The notes under the pieces were generated by a model that searched no databases, was not told the DNA's origin, and worked only from the letters and a program-made list of their open reading frames with translations. A stretch of 36,355 nucleotides of DNA, from assembly GCA_025937785.1 (NCBI GenBank), contig JAICQQ010000069.1, positions 1 to 36,355 of the forward strand. Reading direction: 5' to 3'. The stretch is from Polyangiaceae bacterium. Its GTDB lineage: Bacteria > Myxococcota_A > Polyangia > Polyangiales > Polyangiaceae. How positions within the stretch are numbered: position 1 is the stretch's first letter; the number at the start of each line of letters is the position of its first letter. Positions 1-7,538 of the stretch are shown one piece after another. Position numbers and translations under genes: made by a program.

Positions 1-1
1 C

Positions 2-1675
2 GCCGTCGAATACGTACACGGCGGTATCGAAGGCACGAACTTGCACGACCGCGTGCGGCACACGTGCAAGCACGTCGGCACCGCGTTCGAGTTGGATCGC
101 GCCGCACACTTCGTGCGCTCGATCGCGAGCGGCCTCGAGGCAATCCACGCCGTGGGCGTGATCCACCGTGACCTGACGCCGGGCAACATCTTGTGTTGTG
201 GCTTTGGCGAAGCCGAGCTGTTCAAGATCTCCGACTTCGGCATCGCGCGACCGCAAGGCATGGCGATGACCTTCGGCGACATCGTGCTCGGCACCCCGGG
301 CTACATGGCGCCGGAACAGAACTCCGACTCCACACAGGCGCGACCTGCCACCGATGTCTTCGGCTTTGCTTGCCTGCTTTACTACGTGCTGACCGGTATG
401 CCTTTGTTCGACGTCAAGGCGCCGGTGCAAGCCTTGTTGAAGCTGCGCGAGCCGCGGCGCAGCATCACCGAGAGCCCGTTTTTGACGCCGGACCTCAAGG
501 AACGCAGCAACGCCTGCCAGGCCGTCGACCACGCCATCGAGCGCGCGACGGCGCTGGACATTTCGGCCCGCCCGCAGACTGCCGAAGAGTTCGCGGCCAG
601 CGTGATTCCGTGGCTCGGCGACCGCAGCACGAAAAAGCCGCGCCGTGGCCGCCCGCTGCTCGACAGTCTGCTCAGCCTCGCCTCCCCTGCCGATCTGAGC
701 GCTTGGAGTTGGAACGTGCGCCACCCGCCAGGGGACGACCGCATCGTGCAATCCGCAGCCTGGGACGTGGACGGGCACTGCTTCGCGATGACCACGCGCG
801 GCCCGGCTTACTGGACGGGTGATGCCTGGGTCGATCGCCTGCCCGAAGACGCGCCGTTGCCGTCGGGGTTGATGTTCGCCCGCCGCTTCGACGCGGGGGG
901 CTGGCTCATGGGCGGGCGGCGCGGCACGCTCGCCGTCTACGGAACCGACGGCATCCGAGAGATGGTGCACTGCCCGGATCAAGAAACTGTGTTCCAACAC
1001 GCGAACGGTCGCTTCGACGACCTGTTGGTGGCCGTGGCCGAGGGGCGCGGCAAGCCCCCGATGCTGTGGGCGATGGCGGCACACCGTTGGATGAGGCCGC
1101 TGCCGCTCGAGGGCGTTGCCTACGTGGCCACGCTGTTGCGGCTCGACGACGATCGCTGGATCATTTCGGGGAGGCTGACGCAGGGTCAAGGGTTCGCGGC
1201 TATCTACACTCCGATGCAGTGGGAGGTCACGTATCTGCTCGCGCCGCCGACCCGTGCCTTCGTGGGCGGTGCGTCGACGCCGGAGCGCGGCTTCGCCTTG
1301 GTGGTCGGCAGCAACGGGGTGGCGCTGCGCATCGAGGGCGACAGCGCGCAGAGCTCGGTGGCCCACGGCGCGCCTGACCTGAGCGCTGCGGCCATGGATG
1401 TCCTCGATCGCGAATGGGCAGCGGGCGCGGGGCAGCTCTTCGTGCGGGACCCCGCCGCGGATCCCAACTGGCGCTTGATCTGGACCGATGACAGCTGGAA
1501 GTCTCCGTTCGTGAGCGTCCTCGCCGACGCCGGCCTGGTCGTGGCCATGACCGTCGACGGCGGCGTCATCGAGGGCCGAGCCGGTTGGCGCGCCCTGGGC
1601 GCCCGCCGGCAAAGCAGTCAGAGCGGACTGCGCGCCGTGAGTCAGCGCGGCGGCGGAGTCCCGAGCGGGCGTTGA
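2..1675 (+). CDS. Ser/Thr protein kinase with C-terminal propeller-like sensor domain, 5' partial
   Basis: The gene begins upstream of the window: the frame is open from base 2 and already reads like a kinase hinge (VEYVHGG). It phosphorylates Ser/Thr on unknown targets in the cytoplasm. Visible kinase signatures are the catalytic loop HRDLTPGN (from base 164), DFG (from base 233), and GTPGYMAPE as activation-loop end, so the Hanks-type kinase core is intact apart from the missing N-lobe. The kinase domain ends near base 620. A basic linker (KKPRRGRP) follows, then about 320 residues with recurring WDVDG, GGWLMGG and aromatic/Gly patterns resembling WD40/RCC1-like beta-propeller blades. No membrane segment lies between the two parts, so the propeller is probably cytoplasmic (inference). 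The stop lies 4 bp from the convergent kinase-family gene at 1680. Kinase assignment is firm; the propeller fold is a guess from pattern. Confidence 0.93.
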   Translation, partial: AVEYVHGGIEGTNLHDRVRHTCKHVGTAFELDRAAHFVRSIASGLEAIHAVGVIHRDLTPGNILCCGFGEAELFKISDFGIARPQGMAMTFGDIVLGTPGYMAPEQNSDSTQARPATDVFGFACLLYYVLTGMPLFDVKAPVQALLKLREPRRSITESPFLTPDLKERSNACQAVDHAIERATALDISARPQTAEEFAASVIPWLGDRSTKKPRRGRPLLDSLLSLASPADLSAWSWNVRHPPGDDRIVQSAAWDVDGHCFAMTTRGPAYWTGDAWVDRLPEDAPLPSGLMFARRFDAGGWLMGGRRGTLAVYGTDGIREMVHCPDQETVFQHANGRFDDLLVAVAEGRGKPPMLWAMAAHRWMRPLPLEGVAYVATLLRLDDDRWIISGRLTQGQGFAAIYTPMQWEVTYLLAPPTRAFVGGASTPERGFALVVGSNGVALRIEGDSAQSSVAHGAPDLSAAAMDVLDREWAAGAGQLFVRDPAADPNWRLIWTDDSWKSPFVSVLADAGLVVAMTVDGGVIEGRAGWRALGARRQSSQSGLRAVSQRGGGVPSGR

Positions 1676-1679
1676 GCCG

Positions 1680-2549
1680 CTAAATGTATCGCGAAAGCGC
1701 GCGTTCGACCCCGCCGCGATAACCCGGCCCGAACAGGTTCACGTGAACCATCAGCGGATACAGCTGGTAGAGCGGGACACGGTCGGCGTGGCCGGACGCC
1801 AGGGGGTAGGCCTCGCGGTACGCGGAAAATACGTCGGCACCGAACCCGCCGAAGAGCCGCATCATGGCCAAGTCGACCTCGCGGTGGCCACCGTACACGG
1901 CCGGATCGATCAGCACGGGCGCGCCGTCCTCGTCGACGTGCAAGTTGCCGCCCCAAAGATCGCCGTGCAGACGCGCAGGTGGCTCGGGCGGACCGCACAG
2001 ATCGGGGAGCTTCGCGTACAGCTTGTCGAACTTCTGCGCCAAACCCGAGTCGGCGAGCCCTTGAGCCAGCGCTCGGTCCAAGAGCGGCTGCAGGCGTTCG
2101 TGTTGATAGAACTCGTGCCAGGTGGTCCAGGGGTGATTGCGCTGCGACAGCGAACCGATGAAGTTGCTGTAATCCAGCCCAAAACTGGGGGCGCCGTAGC
2201 GGTGCAATTCGGCCAGGCCACGGCCGAGCGCCTCGTCGAAGCCGCGCTGGCGCCGCCCCGACACGAGGTACGCGAGCGCCAGAAACGCCGGCCCGTCGTC
2301 TTCCTCGCTGGACACCGCGAGCACCTCGGGCACTCTGAGCGCCTTGGCCTCGTCGATGAAGGCCAGGCCGCGGGCCTCGCGAGGAAACATGGTGCGGGGA
2401 GCGGAGAGGTTCTGTTTGACGAAGACGGACCTGCCGTCGGTCAGCTGCACGCGAAAGGCGTCGTTGATGTCACCGCCACCGAGCGGCGAGCTCTGCTGGA
2501 TCTTGGCGCCCAGTGCCTGTTCGACGGCGCTCCGAACCCCCGAGTCCAT
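1680..2549 (-). CDS. fructosamine-3-kinase family protein (ketosamine 3-kinase)
   Basis: A 289-residue protein of the fructosamine/ribulosamine 3-kinase family, matching the usual length of about 290. Family members phosphorylate the C3 hydroxyl of Amadori products on protein lysines, which destabilises them and frees the amine; bacterial members often prefer ribulosamine or erythrulosamine. Visible motifs are the Gly-rich start GGGDIN (residues 24-29), the aminoglycoside-phosphotransferase-like catalytic HGDLWGGN (195-202), the metal-binding Asp in LIDPAVYGGHREVD (Asp215) and AMMRLFGGF. The ATG at 2549 shares its A with the stop (TGATG) of the upstream phosphatase gene, indicating translational coupling. 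An in-frame extension upstream exists but would only re-read the phosphatase gene in another frame. Family certainty is high; the natural sugar substrate cannot be read from sequence. Confidence 0.93.
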   Translation of the reverse strand: MDSGVRSAVEQALGAKIQQSSPLGGGDINDAFRVQLTDGRSVFVKQNLSAPRTMFPREARGLAFIDEAKALRVPEVLAVSSEEDDGPAFLALAYLVSGRRQRGFDEALGRGLAELHRYGAPSFGLDYSNFIGSLSQRNHPWTTWHEFYQHERLQPLLDRALAQGLADSGLAQKFDKLYAKLPDLCGPPEPPARLHGDLWGGNLHVDEDGAPVLIDPAVYGGHREVDLAMMRLFGGFGADVFSAYREAYPLASGHADRVPLYQLYPLMVHVNLFGPGYRGGVERALSRYI

Positions 2550-3028
2550 CACCACCCGTGGTCCTGGCGCAGCCGCGCCAGCAAATGCCGGCAACCGGCT
2601 TCGCAGATGTCGAGCACCTCGTCGAAGCCCCCGGCGCCGCCGTAGTACGGATCCGGAACGTCGGAGCCCTTCGGCGACTCCGGATCGTGGTCTCGGAGCA
2701 GGCTCAGTTTCGCGCGATCCGCCGCCGACCGGCACAGCCGCGTCAAATCCACGAAATTCGCCTGATCCATCGCGACCACGTGGTCGAATGCGTCGAAATC
2801 GGACACCTCGAACTGGCGGGCTCGGCCGCGGAGCTCGATGCCACGCCGCTGCGCGGCGGCCGCGGAGCGCCGATCGGGGCGCTCGCCCACGTGGTAGGCG
2901 CCGGTGCCGGCGCTGTCCAACTCGATATGCTGAGTTAGATCAGCAGCTTCGACCAGGTGCTGCATCACGCCCTCGGCCGTCGGAGAGCGGCAGATGTTTC
3001 CGAGGCACACGAAGCAGATCCTAACCAT
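2549..3028 (-). CDS. low-molecular-weight protein-tyrosine-phosphatase family
   Basis: A 159-residue cytoplasmic phosphatase. The P-loop CLGNICRS gives the nucleophile Cys8 and binding Arg14, and the general acid Asp126 sits in DVPDPYYGG; all catalytic residues are present and the length is typical. It is the first gene of a two-gene minus-strand operon and overlaps the fructosamine-kinase-like gene by one base. LMW-PTPs are known to hydrolyse protein-bound ribulosamine 5-phosphate and low-molecular sugar phosphates, and FN3K/LMW-PTP neighbours have been described in bacteria, so a role in deglycation is more likely here than tyrosine signalling (inference from context). The ATG at 3028 is preceded closely by GAGG. 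The divergent SDR gene starts 110 bp away, and both promoters must lie in that gap. Confidence 0.94.
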   Translation of the reverse strand: MVRICFVCLGNICRSPTAEGVMQHLVEAADLTQHIELDSAGTGAYHVGERPDRRSAAAAQRRGIELRGRARQFEVSDFDAFDHVVAMDQANFVDLTRLCRSAADRAKLSLLRDHDPESPKGSDVPDPYYGGAGGFDEVLDICEAGCRHLLARLRQDHGW

Positions 3029-3138
3029 GCCTCAATACTTATGCGAATTTTCGGCGGGAAGCCAGCCGCGCGCGCACGCACGTGCCCTCGAGCGCAGCCG
3101 GCGCTTTGTCGAGCAGGGCAGCGCTGCGTACGGATAGA

Positions 3139-3969
3139 ATGCCACCCGTGAGCACTCTGTCGGGAAAAACTCTGCTGATCACGGGGGCAACACGAGGCAT
3201 CGGAAAGGCCATCGCGCTGCGCGCCGCGCGCGATGGCGCCAACATCGCCGTGCTCGGAAAAACCCGGGAACCGCACCCCAAGTTGCCGGGCACGGTGAGC
3301 GAAACCGTAGCCGCCATCGAGGCTGCCGGTGGACACGCCCTCGGCTGCATCTGCGACGTGCGCTTCGAGGAGCAAGTGGCCGAGGCCGTGGCACGCACGG
3401 TCGAACGTTTTGGCGGCATCGACGTGCTGGTGAACAACGCCAGCGCGATCAGCCTGACCGACACGCGGCGCACGGACATGAAGCGGTTCGACCTGATGCA
3501 CCAGGTCAACGTGCGCGCCAGCTTCCTGTGCTCGAAGTCGTGCCTGCCAGAGCTGGAACGCGCCGCCAACCCGCACATTCTGAACCTGGCTCCGCCGCTG
3601 AACTTCGAGGAGCGCTGGTTTGCTCCGCACACGGCGTACAGCATCGCCAAGTTCGGGATGAGCCTGTGTGTGCTCGGCATGGCCGGGGAGTTCAAGAGCG
3701 CGGGAATCGCCGTCAACGCACTCTGGCCCAAGACGGTGATCGCGACAGCCGCCGTCGAGAACTTGCTGGGAGGGCAAACCATCGTCGAACGCTCGCGCAA
3801 GCCCAGCATCGTGGCCGATGCGGCGCATCACATCCTGACGCAACCCGCGCGCACCCTGAGCGGCAACTTTTTCATCGACGAAGACGTGCTCCGCAGCGCG
3901 GGGGTCACGGACTTCGAGGCGTACGCGGTGACGCCGGGCGCCGAGCTGTTGCCCGACTTCTTCGTGTAG
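3139..3969 (+). CDS. short-chain dehydrogenase/reductase, HSDL2-like, catalytic Ser replaced
   Basis: A 276-residue Rossmann-fold oxidoreductase. The cofactor motif TGATRGIG lies at residues 15-22, NNASAIS is the structural Asn motif, and the active-site pair is YSIAK (Tyr167, Lys171). The stretch HILNLAPPLN followed by YSIAKFGMS and NALWPKT is characteristic of the N-terminal domain of hydroxysteroid dehydrogenase-like protein 2. In that family the central motif reads with Ser (LSPPL or ISPPL); here the position is Ala151 (codon 3589-3591), so the catalytic Ser is missing. The SCP2 sterol-carrier domain of eukaryotic HSDL2 is absent, as usual for bacterial members. ATG 3139 was chosen over an upstream in-frame ATG at 3082 because the extension has no SDR similarity; GTG 3148 is also possible. 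Substrate unknown, presumably a lipid-like alcohol or ketone if active. Confidence 0.9.
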   Translation: MPPVSTLSGKTLLITGATRGIGKAIALRAARDGANIAVLGKTREPHPKLPGTVSETVAAIEAAGGHALGCICDVRFEEQVAEAVARTVERFGGIDVLVNNASAISLTDTRRTDMKRFDLMHQVNVRASFLCSKSCLPELERAANPHILNLAPPLNFEERWFAPHTAYSIAKFGMSLCVLGMAGEFKSAGIAVNALWPKTVIATAAVENLLGGQTIVERSRKPSIVADAAHHILTQPARTLSGNFFIDEDVLRSAGVTDFEAYAVTPGAELLPDFFV

Positions 3970-3975
3970 GCCCCC

Positions 3976-4659
3976 TCACTCAGTAAAACAGAGCTCTAGA
4001 TGGTAGGCCGACAAATGCTGCTCCAGGTGCTGCGCCATTGCAGGACTCAGGACAATCCCTACGCCGTTCGCCGTCGGGTCGAGATACCACCAGTCCCCGC
4101 AATAGTGACAACCTGGGGGGACCTCATCAGCCAATGGAGACTGGTAGAAAGGGTATAGCTCGATCCAAGGCGTGGAGTAGTCGAACGGCACTGGGATATC
4201 CCCAAAGTGCGTACGCGCGACGTTGATTTGCTCGGGGCGGACCCCTGCCACCTCGAGCACTGTGGCTCCCGAATGCCACTGCGACCAATCTAGCGCCCCC
4301 TTCCACTCATCAAAGGCACAATCGAGCTGTTCGTCGCACTTCCAAGCCTCGGCGCGCGCGGCGCGCTCTCGGCAAACCTCGTGAGGCCCAGGCGTGCGTC
4401 GCTGGAGGATGCGAAGCAGAAAGTCGGAGGTCGGGTCATCCACGACTACCGAAGCGCGCTTCCGCTGCGCGCAGTCGAGCTCATAGTCATCGACGAAGCG
4501 CGCTGCGCGCGCTTCCGCGACCTCGCGGTCAGGGTGTGCGTCACCCCACGTATCCAGAGTACGGCCACCGCAGGCGCTCGCGCTCGGTACGCATGCCGCT
4601 GCCACGAAAAGGCATGAGCGGACTGCGCGCTTGCCCAACAAGCAACGCCCACCAGTCAT
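3976..4659 (-). CDS. probable exported protein of unknown function
   Basis: A 227-residue protein I do not recognise. The N-terminus has a basic start, a short hydrophobic stretch (CLFVAAACVPSASA) and then ACGG, consistent with a signal peptide or lipoprotein signal, although the lipobox is poor. The mature part is Cys-, Trp- and charge-rich, with ALDWSQWHSG, PEQINVA and PPGCHYCGDWWYLDP; the CHYC pair could form a disulphide or bind metal. It converges with the SDR gene, 6 bp between stops. A degenerate relative lies just upstream on the same strand (4712-5046), so this is the surviving copy of a tandem pair, and the similarity between the two supports this reading frame. Base composition is somewhat less GC-rich than the neighbours. 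Start ATG 4659 fits the signal peptide, but no strong Shine-Dalgarno is seen. Confidence 0.75.
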   Translation of the reverse strand: MTGGRCLLGKRAVRSCLFVAAACVPSASACGGRTLDTWGDAHPDREVAEARAARFVDDYELDCAQRKRASVVVDDPTSDFLLRILQRRTPGPHEVCRERAARAEAWKCDEQLDCAFDEWKGALDWSQWHSGATVLEVAGVRPEQINVARTHFGDIPVPFDYSTPWIELYPFYQSPLADEVPPGCHYCGDWWYLDPTANGVGIVLSPAMAQHLEQHLSAYHLELCFTE

Positions 4660-4711
4660 CGATACCAGGGCTACGACACCGACGTGCCGCGGTCAAGCGG
4701 AGCTCACTCAA

Positions 4712-5046
4712 TCAACAGAGCTTCAGTTGGAAGCCCAAAATCCGCCCTCCAAGTCTCCGGCTATCCAGCGACTCAACGCGACTGCAACGCCCTTCGGATC
4801 GTAGCGACGTTCCAGCAGTAGGCGCAATCATGACACCCGGTGGCACTAACTCCTCAGCAGCAGACGCAAAGTCGAGAACACTGTGTTGATCTGCTCGGGC
4901 TCGAGGCCGACGATTTCGACCACATTCGCGCCCGCGTTCCACTGTGACTAGTCGAACTCTTCCCAACACTCGAAATCGCCGACACTGAGTCCAATGATAC
5001 ATTCAGCCTTTTGTCTTCGTCCGCGATTTCTGCGCACTCGCCGTAG
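4712..5046 (-). pseudogene. decayed tandem paralogue of the 3976-4659 gene
   Basis: On the minus strand this stretch aligns piecewise with the neighbouring gene. Reading SQWNAGANVVEIVGLEPEQI matches SQWHSGATVLEVAGVRPEQI of the intact copy. Just before it, the conserved Trp of DWSQW is a TAG stop (4948-4950). Further on, VPPGCHDCAYC matches VPPGCHYCGDW, then DPKGVAVALSRW (shifted frame) matches DPTANGVGIVLS, and FQLKLC (shifted again) matches YHLELC at the C-terminus. The upstream part, GDFECWEEFD, matches CAFDEWKGALD. At least one nonsense change and three frame changes are needed to join the pieces, so no full product can be made. The N-terminal signal region is not recognisable beyond about 5046. 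Confidence 0.7.
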
Positions 5047-5374
5047 GGGACCGGGGCTCCAGCAGCGTCACCCAGACTGCCACCGCTCCTCTTTCGTCCC
5101 TTCAGCCCGGAACCGTCGATAGACTGGCCACTGCTGACGACCGCCAGCTGAAACTAGGTGAGCAAGCGGCAGGGCTTGAAGAAGACAGCTCCCGCATAGC
5201 CTAGGGCAGTGGGCGCCCGCGGACGATGTTGCGGCCTACGAGCGCTGCCGCGCCGCGTCGTCCGCGACCTGGAAACCGAGGCGCTTCCGAGGCTTACCTC
5301 CGGGGCATTCCGACGCACTTGCCAACGGAAGCGAAGAGGCAAACCCTTACAAGACAGCAGATAAAGGGGGAAGT
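5047..5374. other. intergenic stretch, no gene recognised
   Basis: About 330 bases between the decayed paralogue and the small membrane-protein gene. Short ORFs on both strands have no recognisable features. It may hold the remnant N-terminus of the pseudogene and must contain the promoter of the 5375 gene; I cannot point to convincing -35/-10 elements. The last bases (5366-5372) carry a purine-rich GGGGGAA Shine-Dalgarno. Confidence 0.5.
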
Positions 5375-5596
5375 ATGGGTGATTTCAATCCCAACGATGG
5401 ATCGATCGATATCGACGTCACTCGGTCACTCCGTGAAATAGAACGCCAACGCACCATGCGCACCATCGGCGTGGTGGTCGGTCTCGCTGCGGTATTGACC
5501 ATCGGCATCGTGGTCGTCATCGCGGCGTACTCGGATGAGTCGGAAGCTATCCGAGAGATCAAAGCAGCTCACCCCGAATCCAACCCGGCACCCTGA
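5375..5596 (+). CDS. small single-pass membrane protein
   Basis: A 73-residue protein with an acidic N-terminus (DGSIDIDVTRSL), a basic patch (EIERQRTMR), one hydrophobic segment of about 23 residues (IGVVVGLAAVLTIGIVVVIAA, residues 31-51) and a short charged tail rich in Pro at the end. The positive patch before the segment predicts an N-in, C-out orientation. The ATG at 5375 follows an excellent GGGGGAA Shine-Dalgarno, which is the main reason to call it real despite its size. It stands alone, with 300-400 bp of non-coding DNA on each side. I do not recognise a family. Confidence 0.65.
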   Translation: MGDFNPNDGSIDIDVTRSLREIERQRTMRTIGVVVGLAAVLTIGIVVVIAAYSDESEAIREIKAAHPESNPAP

Positions 5597-6026
5597 GCAG
5601 CGGCCGGGAACCGATCGGGAAAGGGGCAAGCGTCGCCCCGAGGCGGGCGTGTGTCTTCTGGCGCCAGCGCGATCCTTTCGCGGAAAAGCAGGGGCGGCCA
5701 AAACTACATGGTGGACTGCCGTGTGCGTCCAGGCACCTGGTGTCGGAGGAGCAGACCCCCGGCTCACACGATCCGCTAACAAACCGGCATGGCGCTCCGG
5801 CGCAACCTGGCGCAAAATGAGAGCTTGCCCGCACTCTTTGCGCGGAATCGCGCTGCAAATAATCAGGCAGAAAAGTCGAATCCAGTAGCGACAATTCCTC
5901 GCCCAGTGAAAAGTTGCAAAGCCACCAAAGTTAGCCCACGTCAGAAGTCTCAGATGCGAGTCGAACGCCCAAAGCTCGCCCGCGGAACCTGGACAATACG
6001 GTCCGCGAGAGGCAGCTTTATCGTTG
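5597..6026. other. intergenic stretch upstream of the DUF1552 operon
   Basis: About 430 bases without a supported gene. ORFs on both strands lack homology signs or good starts. The part from about 5810 is less GC-rich than the surroundings and probably carries the promoter of the operon starting at 6027, but no clear promoter motif or terminator hairpin with a T-run stands out. Confidence 0.5.
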
Positions 6027-7538
6027 ATGAATCCGAGACTTGTACGCGCTAGACGAGGGGTGGAGCGGCGCGTGTTCCTGAAAGCGATCGCGCTCGGTCT
6101 GTCCGTGCCGGTGGCGATGAAGATGGCCCGCTTCGCCACCGCCCAGTCCGAGGGCGCGCCCAAGCGGTTCTTCGTGTTTTACATGCCCCACGGGATCGCG
6201 CCGGAGCACTACAACCCGCGCGTCACCGAAGGCGACTGGCGTAACTTCGCGCTCGACCAGACGAACGAGAGCATCTTGGCGCCGCTCGAGCCCTACAAGC
6301 AGTACGTCAACGTCTACGAAGGGTTCAAGTACCCCGACCTGACCGGGACGCACGAGGGCATCATCAACTGCCTGTCCGGCGTCAATACGCTCGACTCCAC
6401 CACACCCCGCACCACGGTCGAGCACGTGATCGCCAAGGGGCTCGGTGTGAAGCCCTTAATTCTGGGAGCCTGCTCGCACCGCCCCTACGGGCTCGACGCG
6501 CAAGCCATGCTGTTCTGGGACGGCACTCCCATCGATCCGCAGAAGGACCCCTCGAAAGCCGCCGACCAGCTCTTCGGCACCGGTGGCGGTGAACAACAAC
6601 CCGCGGTCGACCCCAACGTCGAGCTCCGCAACGGGCTACTCACACTGACCGAGGCCGAGCTCGAGTCGCTCTCGGGTTCGCTCTCGGGTCTCACGCGCGA
6701 GCAGAACAAGCTCGCCGCTCACCTGGCGGCCGTGCAGACACTCAAGGCCACCGGCGGCGGCACCCAGTCGAGCTGCACCAGCCGCCCCACGTTGCCTACG
6801 GTCGAGCAGGTCCGGTCCGAGAGCGCCGGGCAGGTGATTGATCCAAGCGGCGGCAATGACTACTTCTACCAGGAAGCCAACTTCCGCAAGCTGCTCCAGG
6901 CGCAGCTCGAGGTGGTGAGCCAGGCGCTCATCTGCAACGCAGCTCAGGTGATCGGCCTGCAGCCGATGTACGCCGTGTGCGAGTTCGACTTCGGGTTCGT
7001 CGGGGAAAGCGACGGCAGCGGTCTCAATACCTCAGGCTCGCATCACAACACCTTGTCGCATACGGGCGCGCAGCAGTCGCCCAGCGCGCAGTACAATTCT
7101 CCGATCAGCGTCGACAATTACCTGCCGGCGCCCCGGGCGCCCTTCGCTCGCTGCCAGCGCTGGTTTGCTCAGCAGTTGGTAGACCAGGTCGTGAGCATTC
7201 TGGCGACCACTGACGACCCTGCCGCGCCGGGCACCACCGTGCTCGACAACACGCTGATCTACTGGATGAGCGAGATCGGCGATGGGGCGAATCACCTGCG
7301 CTTGAGCATGGTCGAGTACCCACAAGTGCCCTCTTCGATCCATCTCGTTACCATCGGCCGTGCGGGGGGGGCCCTCGACACCGGCCAGGTGTATCGAGCT
7401 GGGATCGGCAGCGACGCGAGTAACGCGGCACAGGTCAATCGTCCCGCCGGCGACCTGCACACCACACTGGCGCGAGCCATGGGAGTCAACGCCGAATTCC
7501 CCGACGGCTCGAGCGTGATCGACGAGGTGCTCACATGA
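6027..7538 (+). CDS. DUF1552 family protein, Tat-exported
   Basis: A 503-residue protein of the DUF1552 family, found mainly in Planctomycetes and myxobacteria; biochemical function is unknown. The N-terminus carries a twin-arginine signal (ERRVFLK, Arg14-Arg15, then a moderately hydrophobic stretch ending near ARFATAQ), so it should be exported folded, perhaps with a cofactor. Family features include RFFVFYMPHGIAP, a conserved GTHEGI segment, GSHHNTLSH, and near the end NTLIYWMSEIGDG and HLVTIGRAGGAL. ATG 6027 is preferred to TTG 6024. Its stop overlaps the next start by four bases (ATGA), so it is translationally coupled to the DUF1592-family gene, its usual genomic partner. Family assignment is firm; function is open. 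Confidence 0.92.
   Translation: MNPRLVRARRGVERRVFLKAIALGLSVPVAMKMARFATAQSEGAPKRFFVFYMPHGIAPEHYNPRVTEGDWRNFALDQTNESILAPLEPYKQYVNVYEGFKYPDLTGTHEGIINCLSGVNTLDSTTPRTTVEHVIAKGLGVKPLILGACSHRPYGLDAQAMLFWDGTPIDPQKDPSKAADQLFGTGGGEQQPAVDPNVELRNGLLTLTEAELESLSGSLSGLTREQNKLAAHLAAVQTLKATGGGTQSSCTSRPTLPTVEQVRSESAGQVIDPSGGNDYFYQEANFRKLLQAQLEVVSQALICNAAQVIGLQPMYAVCEFDFGFVGESDGSGLNTSGSHHNTLSHTGAQQSPSAQYNSPISVDNYLPAPRAPFARCQRWFAQQLVDQVVSILATTDDPAAPGTTVLDNTLIYWMSEIGDGANHLRLSMVEYPQVPSSIHLVTIGRAGGALDTGQVYRAGIGSDASNAAQVNRPAGDLHTTLARAMGVNAEFPDGSSVIDEVLT

Noticed and set aside
1743..2645. 300-residue ORF on the plus strand opposite the fructosamine-kinase-like gene
   Set aside because: It mirrors a gene with all family motifs; the antisense reading has no recognisable motif, and long shadow ORFs are expected at this GC content.
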